Made by a program: the position numbers and the translations under genes
Assembly: GCA_022457155.1 (NCBI GenBank)
Contig: JAJGOT010000256.1
Span: 1,034,501 to 1,098,500 of the forward strand
Direction of reading: 5' to 3'
Length of the DNA stretch: 64,000 nt
From: Cladopsammia gracilis
Lineage: Eukaryota > Cnidaria > Anthozoa > Scleractinia > Dendrophylliidae
In this document: one piece after another, positions 57,063-63,979 of the stretch
Numbering within the stretch: position 1 is the first letter of the stretch
Layout: each line of letters opens with the position of its first letter
The notes under the pieces: model-generated
What the model was told of the DNA's origin: nothing
What the model saw: only the letters and a program-made list of their open reading frames with translations
Databases searched by the model: none

Positions 57063-57557
57063 TTACAAGCCATCTGTAATTAATTGTCCAAGATCTCTTT
57101 GCCACTTTGATTTATCTATTCTGCTAAATTGTCTCTGAAGTGTAGGTCGTTTGATCTTGTCTTGATTTTTAATCACCACGACATTCGCTTCAGTTTCTCT
57201 TGGTTTGTTCGTTGGAGGACCAAAGACATCTGCAGGCAATTCATCGGCCCATTGAAAGTACTGACACTTTTCCTTTTGTCTGCACGTGAAGTATGGTCTG
57301 AAAGGGTTCTTTTCTGATCCAGATACCCTCAAGGTTGACACTTCCATGTGTTTGCAACAGAGCTGTTTTCCACTTTCGCATACTTTATATGCAGGTATCA
57401 CACGATCCTTGATGCATTGTTGATAGCCATAGACATTGTCTTCACGGCAGAAGAAGGGGCACTCTCTCCAATTCAAACAGCGAATGTAGGGAATACCTGA
57501 TGCGGGCTTGATCACCTCAAGGTCTTGTAGGCAGAGTCCACACTTTGAGTAACTCAT
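57063..57557 (-). CDS. Polinton accessory protein with GRF-type zinc finger
   Basis: 164 residues from the ATG at 57557. A longer reading from 57635 would start upstream of the TATA box (57594-57600), so the shorter start is preferred. There are two cysteine clusters. The first is C-x2-C ... C-x4-C-x3-C. The second has CCKH ... RPYFTCRQKEKCQYFQWAD, close to the GRF zinc finger (a nucleic-acid-binding module found in topoisomerase III, NEIL3 and APEX2 tails). The C-terminus is Lys/Arg-rich. A role in element DNA replication or repair is inferred. It has its own promoter and is the last gene before the left end. Confidence 0.75.
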   Translation of the reverse strand: MSYSKCGLCLQDLEVIKPASGIPYIRCLNWRECPFFCREDNVYGYQQCIKDRVIPAYKVCESGKQLCCKHMEVSTLRVSGSEKNPFRPYFTCRQKEKCQYFQWADELPADVFGPPTNKPRETEANVVVIKNQDKIKRPTLQRQFSRIDKSKWQRDLGQLITDGL

Positions 57558-57593
57558 CTTGAAACTGATGTGCGATGAACAGTATCGCAGAAA

Positions 57594-57665
57594 CTTTATA
57601 CAGTTTTTAAAAACCAGTTTTTTTTGAGCAAACAATAAACTTGTTTAACAAGTACGAACTGGTTA
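57594..57665 (-). promoter_or_regulatory. Promoter of the GRF-finger gene: TATA box and two AACCAGTT sites
   Basis: Minus strand: TATAAAG at 57594-57600, about 40 nt before the ATG, with AAACTGGTTT (57611-57620) and TAACCAGTTC (57656-57665) upstream. The distal site overlaps the stop codon of the preceding gene. Confidence 0.6.
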
Positions 57666-58052
57666 GGACTGGTCCACCTCAACAATGCTATTTATTAATA
57701 TGTCTAACCAGTACCAACAGGTTTTACAAAACTGATCGGGATTCAAAATGGCGCTTTCAATGCGTTCTCTTTCTTGTTGTGGATTATCAATCCAGTCTTG
57801 TTCATAAGGTGCTAGCAAATCCAGAATGTCTAGTAAATCGTGCCATACCCAATATGCCTTTGGGCGATACTGATCCAAAACCGTAAACGCATGATCCAAA
57901 CATGTCGTCAGCTGTTTATTGTCTTGTACAGAACTGGGGTCTCTCTTCTGTATGTCGTCATACACCATGAAAGCGAGACATATCCAATAGGCGTCTTTTG
58001 TTTTTTCATCATTCACGTCTAGGACGTAGTGCTTAATGATATCAGGAGTCAT
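57663..58052 (-). CDS. Polinton gene of unknown function
   Basis: 129 residues from the ATG at 58052. A longer frame starting at a TTG at 58070 is not needed. It is acidic and helical, rich in Trp and Tyr (AYWICLAFMVYDD, YRPKAYWVWHDLLDILDLL, TCWYWLDILI). I see no known motif. It has its own TATA box about 60 nt upstream and an AATAAA (57691-57696) inside its 3' end. Confidence 0.7.
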   Translation of the reverse strand: MTPDIIKHYVLDVNDEKTKDAYWICLAFMVYDDIQKRDPSSVQDNKQLTTCLDHAFTVLDQYRPKAYWVWHDLLDILDLLAPYEQDWIDNPQQERERIESAILNPDQFCKTCWYWLDILINSIVEVDQS

Positions 58053-58111
58053 AATGTAAAGCCAATCCAATAAAAAAAAAAAAAATGTTCTGACAACACA
58101 AGTGTCTGTCC

Positions 58112-58155
58112 CTTATATTTCAATTCAGCTTGAAAAAACTGGTTCATCCGGTTTA
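58112..58155 (-). promoter_or_regulatory. Promoter of the 58052 gene: TATA box and two Grainyhead-like motifs
   Basis: Minus strand AATATAAGGG (58111-58119), with AACCAGTTT (58136-58145) and AAACCGGAT (58146-58155) immediately upstream. The distal motif overlaps the stop codon of the 58153 gene. Confidence 0.6.
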
Positions 58156-58680
58156 GTAAGGTTCCCATTGTTTATTGCTTCGTAACCTGGCCACCACAGG
58201 TGTTCTCGCCTTGCGTTTTTTCACAGTTTTGCGCATGGAATCAGGTGGCGTTTCCAAAAGCAAAGAAAATGCTGATTCGTCGGGTAAAAGAGAAGACGGT
58301 GTTTCTTTTCGTCTAGGCAGTTTCGATTCTTTCGTAGACACAGGGGTAACAGGCAATTTTCTAACTGTTTTGGTCGTTTTTGCTTCATATTTAGGCGAAG
58401 GGGTTGGTGGAGGCGATGGTTCTGGTGTAGGAAGTACCACTGTCGGTTTTACGGTGGTTTCATTTTTCATCTGTTTTGTCAACCCTTGATACCTCTGTAG
58501 AAGTTGATCCAACATGAGGACTTTTTGATCTTCTGGTAAAGACGAATCCATGATTTGTTTCATATCTTGATCTAAACGCGTCAGAGTCGGGAGCTGAGCG
58601 GGAGCAGTCAATCGATGTTCTGTTTCCATACTTTGCAATAAGTGTTCGGGCACCATCAACATCTTTTGTGCATGTTTCAT
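58153..58680 (-). CDS. Polinton protein, helical N-terminus with Pro/Thr/Lys-rich tail
   Basis: 175 residues. The N-terminal 80 residues (VPEHLLQSMETEHRLTAPAQ ... LDQDMKQIMDSSLPEDQKVL) look like a coiled helical domain that I recall as recurrent in cnidarian Polinton-like loci. It is followed by a Pro-rich linker (PTPEPSPPPTPSP) and a basic tail. The function is unknown; a virion scaffold or tegument-like role would be a guess. Its ATG overlaps the TGA of the preceding gene (ATGA, 58677-58680). An AATAAA lies inside its end (58171-58176). Confidence 0.75.
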   Translation of the reverse strand: MKHAQKMLMVPEHLLQSMETEHRLTAPAQLPTLTRLDQDMKQIMDSSLPEDQKVLMLDQLLQRYQGLTKQMKNETTVKPTVVLPTPEPSPPPTPSPKYEAKTTKTVRKLPVTPVSTKESKLPRRKETPSSLLPDESAFSLLLETPPDSMRKTVKKRKARTPVVARLRSNKQWEPY

Positions 58681-59135
58681 TTTAAAACTTTACCCAATAA
58701 ATCCACAGCAAGAGGCGCAATCAATGCAGCTAGGGCTGGTAGAAATCCGCCTTTCTGATTGAGCACTTCCTTTTTTCTTTTGAGGCTTGGTGTCTTGCGG
58801 GTCAAATACAGGAGCTTTGACTTGTGCGGCTTCAATCGTGTAAATGATGACCTCGGTACCACAATGTTTCCTTTAAGGAGATTTAGAGCAATCTCGCCAA
58901 TAGCTTCCATTTGACCTTTGTTCGCATGGGATATCATATCTTTGCGTTGTTTTCCGTTGCTCTTAAAACACATGCAAAGAAAGGGTAAATGTTGGCCAAC
59001 TTTAGACTGTTTAGACATTCCTGGGCGCTTTCGTTTTGAGCGAGTCGTAGTAGTGCCAGAACGCAAGACCATTTTACCACCACGTTGATTCTTTTTCATA
59101 CGATTCGTTCGCTGATGCGGCTTGCAGGCAGGCAT
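58677..59135 (-). CDS. Polinton basic protein with hydrophobic GGFLPALAALIAPL tail (adenovirus pX/pVI-like)
   Basis: 152 residues from the ATG at 59135, four nt after the ATPase stop. The upstream ATG at 59168 lies inside the ATPase gene and is less likely. The N-terminal half is strongly basic (RSKRKRP). The last 24 residues are GGFLPALAALIAPLAVDLLG plus KVLK, a Gly-Gly then amphipathic or membrane-active helix of the kind seen in adenoviral core peptides and adintovirus virion proteins. The GG could be a protease cleavage site (adenain cuts after a Gly-containing motif). A DNA-condensing or membrane-lytic virion role is inferred. Confidence 0.75.
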   Translation of the reverse strand: MPACKPHQRTNRMKKNQRGGKMVLRSGTTTTRSKRKRPGMSKQSKVGQHLPFLCMCFKSNGKQRKDMISHANKGQMEAIGEIALNLLKGNIVVPRSSFTRLKPHKSKLLYLTRKTPSLKRKKEVLNQKGGFLPALAALIAPLAVDLLGKVLK

Positions 59136-59139
59136 GATG

Positions 59140-59817
59140 TTAACTGAAATAAACTGGTAGTGGTTCATCTGTTTTATAGAGTTTCTTGTTTACGTAGATC
59201 ACTGGGTAGGAATGTGCTGCAGGTAATATTCTTGTCCGCAGTCGTTGAATGTTGGGTGTACGAGGGTGTAAATCCAAGACCAGATATCCAAAGGGTTGTG
59301 AAGTGGCGTCTTGAAAACTTTCCCACACGTAAGGTACATTTCCTGCAAATGCTTGCTGGGCCAATGTTCGAAACCCTAATGTATCGCGAGGGTTATTGAA
59401 AGCGATAATGTAATGAGCATTCAAAGAGATACTCCGGGAAAACTTTCCTGGTGGAAAGAGGTTTTGAGTCAGATAAATACAGGTGACATCGCAATGATGT
59501 GACACTTTGGTAAACAGATCCAGAATGCGTTCGTCATCGCTACAATTTCTCATTAAATCATCCAACACGAGTATTCCGGGACGACAATTGGTTGGGAATA
59601 AACTTGGAATATCCTCAGGAATACCCTCTACAAATGTCACCTGCGTTGTCATATCCTTAAAACAGTCTTGCCACTGTCCATAACAATATACGATTTTACG
59701 AATAGGTCGCTCAAATAAAGAATCCGCCTGTTGAAGTAGTTGTCTTGTAAACGTTGTCTTGCCACATTGACTTGGACCCGCTATCATAATACTGCTTGGA
59801 CATTTGAACTGAGACAT
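59140..59817 (-). CDS. Polinton genome-packaging ATPase (FtsK/HerA family)
   Basis: 225 residues from the ATG at 59817. A GTG 48 nt upstream is not needed. Walker A is GPSQCGKTTF (residues 14-23), Walker B is ILVLDDL (82-88), and a sensor-like CIYLTQN follows near 125. This matches the A32/FtsK-HerA packaging ATPases of Polintons, adintoviruses and virophages, which pump DNA into capsids. It is the first gene of the second unit, with a TATA-like box at 59872-59879. Confidence 0.92.
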   Translation of the reverse strand: MSQFKCPSSIMIAGPSQCGKTTFTRQLLQQADSLFERPIRKIVYCYGQWQDCFKDMTTQVTFVEGIPEDIPSLFPTNCRPGILVLDDLMRNCSDDERILDLFTKVSHHCDVTCIYLTQNLFPPGKFSRSISLNAHYIIAFNNPRDTLGFRTLAQQAFAGNVPYVWESFQDATSQPFGYLVLDLHPRTPNIQRLRTRILPAAHSYPVIYVNKKLYKTDEPLPVYFS

Positions 59818-59871
59818 GTTGTCACAACGAAAAGCAGATGCAGTTTGGGGGTTGTTTAAAGTCACACTCCC

Positions 59872-59879
59872 TTTAAATA
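59872..59879 (-). promoter_or_regulatory. TATA-like box for the ATPase unit
   Basis: TATTTAAA on the minus strand, 55-62 nt before the ATPase ATG and 37-44 nt past the protease stop codon. The protease AATAAA (59926-59931) lies just upstream, so transcript end and start are packed within about 60 nt. Confidence 0.55.
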
Positions 59880-59915
59880 GATATCAAAGATGCGCACACA
59901 TTGTTTATGTTAACT

Positions 59916-60449
59916 TCAAGAATATTTTATTGATTGCTTTCGCCAACACTGAAATGTTTTACAAACTTGTTGTTCATTATTATTCCTAACATTGCTTATG
60001 GTTTTAACAAACGTGTGTACAAACTTTGCTACTTGTGCATCATTCCACTGTGAATCGTACCTTCTAAATTTAGCTTGTATGGCATTCAAATTTACATTGC
60101 GTGCTCGATGAAATAAGTAAAACAAACAATAGTCTCCACATGTGTCTGATCTTAGTCCCTGGAGCGGTTTGTCGTTGTAATATGTATCATCCTGTAACAA
60201 ATATCCATTCATGTCATACGTCTCAGGAGGGAAACCATAACTGTCGAAGAATTCACTTTCATAAGGCGACACAAAATACATTGCAACCCAATGTGTTCCA
60301 GGTAGATCATGAGGGTCTGTATTCACAATCAGGCAGGATGGAAAGGTGTTGATGATGGGTACTCTGTCACTGGGATATACGCCTCTCATGATAGGTGCCA
60401 GCACATAATCTTGTAAAGCAGCTTGCCATAATTCGTAGGTGGTGTGCAT
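59916..60449 (-). CDS. Polinton maturation protease (adenain-like cysteine protease)
   Basis: 177 residues. The catalytic pattern of adenain is present: His53-Trp54 (GTHWVAMY), Asp69 (FFDSYGFPP), Gln97 and Cys104 (LQGLRSDTCGDYC, with Gln seven residues before Cys as in the adenovirus enzyme). It would cleave capsid precursors during virion maturation. It starts 3 nt after the capsid gene stop. The AATAAA at 59926-59931 overlaps its last codons. Confidence 0.92.
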   Translation of the reverse strand: MHTTYELWQAALQDYVLAPIMRGVYPSDRVPIINTFPSCLIVNTDPHDLPGTHWVAMYFVSPYESEFFDSYGFPPETYDMNGYLLQDDTYYNDKPLQGLRSDTCGDYCLFYLFHRARNVNLNAIQAKFRRYDSQWNDAQVAKFVHTFVKTISNVRNNNEQQVCKTFQCWRKQSIKYS

Positions 60450-60452
60450 CTT

Positions 60453-61772
60453 TTAAGCGCCTTGAGACAGGTCATACACCACGCGTCTGTTACGATCAAT
60501 CTCCAAATGATTCTGGAATTCTGCGTACACAATTAAATTGAGAACTGCAGGGGTCTCAGTACCAAATTTTAAATACAAGTTGACATTTCCGCTGCGATGA
60601 GGAATCAAATGATCTGGATGACCACTTCCTGCTGGTGTTGTGTCCAAGCGAAATAAACCATACCCCTGCTCCCATTCTTCTCTGTCAATGTCTATTCCGT
60701 GACCACAGTTCATATCACCACTGCCTGAGAAAAGTGTGTTGTAGCCATCGATTTTCTTGCCACCTATCAAGTCGATGCCTGAGTAAGGCATTTCTTCTCC
60801 ATTGACTGTTAGACGAACAGCATTCAGAGCAAACAGCTGGAAGTTGAATGGGTTCCTCCCCAAGTTTCCATTGTAAGCATCGTTCCGCACCATTCCAAAT
60901 ATGATGCATTGGGGGATGAGACCATTGAATAGATCGGTCTCTGTGTGGTTCAACACACCTCTGGGGATGATCCTAGCATGCGTAGGGGTTCTTGTTAGTG
61001 TATAGATTGCAGGAAGCGCTTTCTGACCCGTCATGGTGTTTACGTGATCCAATTTAGTGCTGTCTGCCACATGAACGGTACGTACACGGAGCGTGCTTGA
61101 CACAATTTGTAACTTGCAATCGTTGGCATCTTCACCACCCATCAGAACAAATTCATTGCTGTTTAGATCTATCTTGATTTTGATTTCCAGTCCATCCAAC
61201 AGTAACTTATCAATGTTGAATACATCACACAGGGGTACACCAACCATTCCAACTTCAGCATCTCCAGTGGTAAAAGAACCTCTCTTTTTTAGACCCAAAT
61301 TTCGATCTGCTGTATTATCCACCTCATCCATGTGCCCAGCAGTGTCTTTGTAGTACAACGCTTTTGTCAAGTACGATTTCTTGGCCTGATCAGTAAAGTT
61401 AAGCAAGGTCTTGATATAAGCATTGTATGCTTGTGTGTCTGATTGTTCTGTGACCAATGTTTCATTGATCTTGATAGTGAACTGTTTGATGATAGAATGA
61501 AGAGCGTTGTTGATCAGCGTATACTTCTTCCCAGCTCCTGTCTCTCCTCCATTTCGTTTTGTAATTTTCACCACTAACCGCAGTTCAGTCTTGTTGATAT
61601 CGATGTAATCTGATAGAGGCTTGATAACAAATTCAATAGGATTGGTCCCACTTTGAATTGGTTCATAATCCACCCATTTACTTTTAACAATGGAGACGTC
61701 TGTTACTGGTACTTGGAACAACTGCAAACTGGAGTTTTCACCTGGAGCAGAGCGAGGATGTGCTGAGGTCAT
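60453..61772 (-). CDS. Polinton major capsid protein candidate (double jelly-roll)
   Basis: 439 residues, close to the usual size for Polinton major capsid proteins. It is beta-rich with no transmembrane segments. The opening (SIVKSKWVDYEPIQSG....IEFVI) and the tyrosine/asparagine-rich C-terminal strands resemble proteins annotated as F54H12.2-like in cnidarian and nematode Polinton loci. Position between a core-like gene and the protease supports the call. The fold was not computed. Confidence 0.8.
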   Translation of the reverse strand: MTSAHPRSAPGENSSLQLFQVPVTDVSIVKSKWVDYEPIQSGTNPIEFVIKPLSDYIDINKTELRLVVKITKRNGGETGAGKKYTLINNALHSIIKQFTIKINETLVTEQSDTQAYNAYIKTLLNFTDQAKKSYLTKALYYKDTAGHMDEVDNTADRNLGLKKRGSFTTGDAEVGMVGVPLCDVFNIDKLLLDGLEIKIKIDLNSNEFVLMGGEDANDCKLQIVSSTLRVRTVHVADSTKLDHVNTMTGQKALPAIYTLTRTPTHARIIPRGVLNHTETDLFNGLIPQCIIFGMVRNDAYNGNLGRNPFNFQLFALNAVRLTVNGEEMPYSGIDLIGGKKIDGYNTLFSGSGDMNCGHGIDIDREEWEQGYGLFRLDTTPAGSGHPDHLIPHRSGNVNLYLKFGTETPAVLNLIVYAEFQNHLEIDRNRRVVYDLSQGA

Positions 61773-61774
61773 AT

Positions 61775-62233
61775 TCAGTCAAAAATAGTTCTGAACCTTG
61801 ACGTTGATGTTCTCGGCTTCTTGGTTTGTCTTGAACTGATTGGAGTAGCTTTCCGCTTGCGTTTAAGTACTCTTCCTCCACGACCTCGTTGCGTAATGTC
61901 TTGTAAAGCACCTGTCAGAAAGCTTTTACCAGCAGTTCTTGCTCTGGATTTGGCAGCTTTCTTTAAAGGCTGACCATTCATAACGTCTTGAACAATTTGC
62001 ATCCCGGTGTCCAATCCCGTATTGAGCAAACGTTTCCCAACTTTCTTTACGGTTGTCTTGAGGTAGGGTGTAGCTGTTCGAAAGAGAGAACGAAACATTC
62101 CCCCTATTCCATTGCCTCCTTGACCATAAGGATGTTTTCCACCAAAGATACTAATATCGCCTTTACCTCGTTGTCCGAAAGGTATGACTTGTCGTTGATA
62201 AGGGTAAAATTGATGGTTCATAGGCAAAATCAT
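61775..62233 (-). CDS. Polinton basic core/pVI-like protein
   Basis: 152 residues from the ATG at 62233, which is one nt after the previous stop; a second ATG at 62221 is possible. A Gly-rich lead (GGKHPYGQGGNGIGGMF) runs into an amphipathic stretch (RSLFRTATPYLKTTVKKVGK) and ends in Arg/Lys-rich clusters (RGRGGRVLKRKRK, QTKKPR). This resembles the small Gly-helix-basic proteins next to capsid genes in Polintons and adintoviruses. The role in DNA packing or membrane disruption is inferred. Confidence 0.75.
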   Translation of the reverse strand: MILPMNHQFYPYQRQVIPFGQRGKGDISIFGGKHPYGQGGNGIGGMFRSLFRTATPYLKTTVKKVGKRLLNTGLDTGMQIVQDVMNGQPLKKAAKSRARTAGKSFLTGALQDITQRGRGGRVLKRKRKATPISSRQTKKPRTSTSRFRTIFD

Positions 62234-62234
62234 T

Positions 62235-63116
62235 TTATAGAATTGCACGACGTCGAAAGTGTAATGTTACTCGTACAGCACCAGACGCAAATGATATTAA
62301 TTGCCCAGTGTCACCTCTTATATTAATCTCCACCGAAGAGAATATGGATGTACGTAACCGATGGTAGGTAGGTATCTTTATTTCCTCTGCCACCATCTCA
62401 CCAGGTTGACCGCGAGGTACTATCATACGCAGCAGATTGGCTTGTACATCCCCTACCACTAAGGACTCTATTAGGTCAGAGTAGATGTACATGGTTTGAA
62501 ACGAATGCTTGCTTAACATTCCCCATACCAGTTCATCGTTTCGTCGTACCGTGGTGGTTGTAGCTGTAAGGGTCACACTCTGGTTCTTATTCAGTTGAAC
62601 AGATGTAGGACTTTTGGTCCGATAAAGGGCTGGTACGAGATCTCGATGGTTCAAATACCCTAAAGCTCGAGCCAGGTTCTTGGGTAACGTCACTTGAAAG
62701 CCAGGAGGTAAATTGAATTCGTAGTAACACTGTGCTTTTGTACGAATGTAGAAACACTCACTTCCTCCGATACGTTTTACCGTTTCTCCACTTTTAAGAA
62801 AAATATCGGGAAATACACTGTGCAGTCCTGTCACCATACCTCTAACTAAATCGTCCACAGTGTGATAAGTACCACTGGGCAGATAAATTGGTAACGTCCA
62901 CGAGAAATCATGATGACAGCTTAGAAGATAAGATACTTGGTTGTGACGAACATTTTGCCAACTATGGGGGTAAATGACATTTGTCATTGCAACTTCCCAA
63001 TCCTCACTCAAATGCACTTGACTTGGTAGTTGCATTTTGAAACTAGCAGTCTTGTTGTCAGGGTATTGAGCTGTACTTGCATCGCTTGTTACGACAATGT
63101 AGAAACTATTGCTCAT
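62235..63116 (-). CDS. Polinton virion-type protein, paralog 1 (penton/minor capsid candidate)
   Basis: 293 residues from the ATG at 63116; a longer frame from a TTG at 63185 overlaps the upstream gene and is not preferred. The N-terminus is FYIVVTSDASTAQYPDNKTA and the domain contains EDWEVAMTNVIYPHSW. The C-terminus ends LISFASGAVRVTLHFRRR. The same frame of motifs occurs in the next gene, so they are tandem paralogs. Its ATG overlaps the upstream TGA (ATGA, 63113-63116). A minor capsid or surface protein is inferred from position. Confidence 0.75.
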   Translation of the reverse strand: MSNSFYIVVTSDASTAQYPDNKTASFKMQLPSQVHLSEDWEVAMTNVIYPHSWQNVRHNQVSYLLSCHHDFSWTLPIYLPSGTYHTVDDLVRGMVTGLHSVFPDIFLKSGETVKRIGGSECFYIRTKAQCYYEFNLPPGFQVTLPKNLARALGYLNHRDLVPALYRTKSPTSVQLNKNQSVTLTATTTTVRRNDELVWGMLSKHSFQTMYIYSDLIESLVVGDVQANLLRMIVPRGQPGEMVAEEIKIPTYHRLRTSIFSSVEINIRGDTGQLISFASGAVRVTLHFRRRAIL

Positions 63117-63979
63117 CTTGTTCGTCGTCTGAAGTGAAGTGTCACGTTTACGATGCCACCTTGAAATGAAAGTAGTTGTCCACAACCACTTGTTAAATAG
63201 ATGTCAATGGTTTGGAATATTTTGGTTCGCAGTGGAAGATAATGAATATGTTCTGGTTCCTCCATTAAGGTCTCTCGAAACATGCCATGTGGCACCATTT
63301 CGTGTAGCAGATGAAGACGTTTTTCACCCACTTGACGTGGTTCTGTGAGGTTGGTTTGCACTTGCACGACTCTGTGTTTGCAGCGACAGAGAGAAACGGT
63401 TAAAGGGATTACGAAGGTGCCAGGAAAGGTTATAGATGAATGTAGCGGCAGTGTACACCATTCGTACCCGTAATCAGGGGTTGATTTCAAACTGTCTTGA
63501 ATCTTTAATCCATACAGACCATAGCTTCGAATTGTCTTGTCATTGGTTATCCATCCTAAGGCTTGAGCAATCGGTACTGTAACCATCATCCAAACGTCAC
63601 GTGACGTGAGAGTAATGTTCCACTCGTCATCTACAGCAAGGTTAAAGTACCAGGGATTGCTTGGATTGTTCATACACTGTAATAATCCTTCTACAACATC
63701 TAAAGCTGTTCGATATCTTCCCACGGGTAAAGTCACAGCGTCTACCTTTTTCGTACCAAAACGTCGGAACATGACGTGGGGATGATTGCATTCGTGGGGA
63801 ACTTCGAACCACGAGAATGGATAGATAACGTGATGGAGTCCAACCTCCCAGTCTTCCTCGTCTTTCAAATGAATTTGTCGAGGTAGTGCAACACGGTAGT
63901 ATGATTCTGAATTGGTTGGGAACAAGTTCGTGTTTGCATTACTCGGAAGCATAACGTAAAAATCATCATCTTGAATCAT
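63113..63979 (-). CDS. Polinton virion-type protein, paralog 2 (penton/minor capsid candidate)
   Basis: 288 residues from the ATG at 63979. The frame is open to the window edge, so an earlier start cannot be excluded. Starts FYVMLPSNANTNLFPTN, contains EDWEVGLHHVIYPFSW and ends LLSFQGGIVNVTLHFRRR, parallel to paralog 1. It heads the visible part of the five-gene unit. Its promoter is not in view. Confidence 0.72.
   Translation of the reverse strand: MIQDDDFYVMLPSNANTNLFPTNSESYYRVALPRQIHLKDEEDWEVGLHHVIYPFSWFEVPHECNHPHVMFRRFGTKKVDAVTLPVGRYRTALDVVEGLLQCMNNPSNPWYFNLAVDDEWNITLTSRDVWMMVTVPIAQALGWITNDKTIRSYGLYGLKIQDSLKSTPDYGYEWCTLPLHSSITFPGTFVIPLTVSLCRCKHRVVQVQTNLTEPRQVGEKRLHLLHEMVPHGMFRETLMEEPEHIHYLPLRTKIFQTIDIYLTSGCGQLLSFQGGIVNVTLHFRRRTR

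Noticed and set aside
57558..57635. N-terminal extension of the GRF-finger protein from 57635
   Set aside because: It would begin upstream of the TATA box that appears to drive the gene.
58153..63979. Bacterial or phage contamination suggested by operon-like gene overlaps
   Set aside because: TATA boxes, AATAAA signals, absence of Shine-Dalgarno sites and an adenain/Polinton gene set point to a eukaryotic virus-like element.
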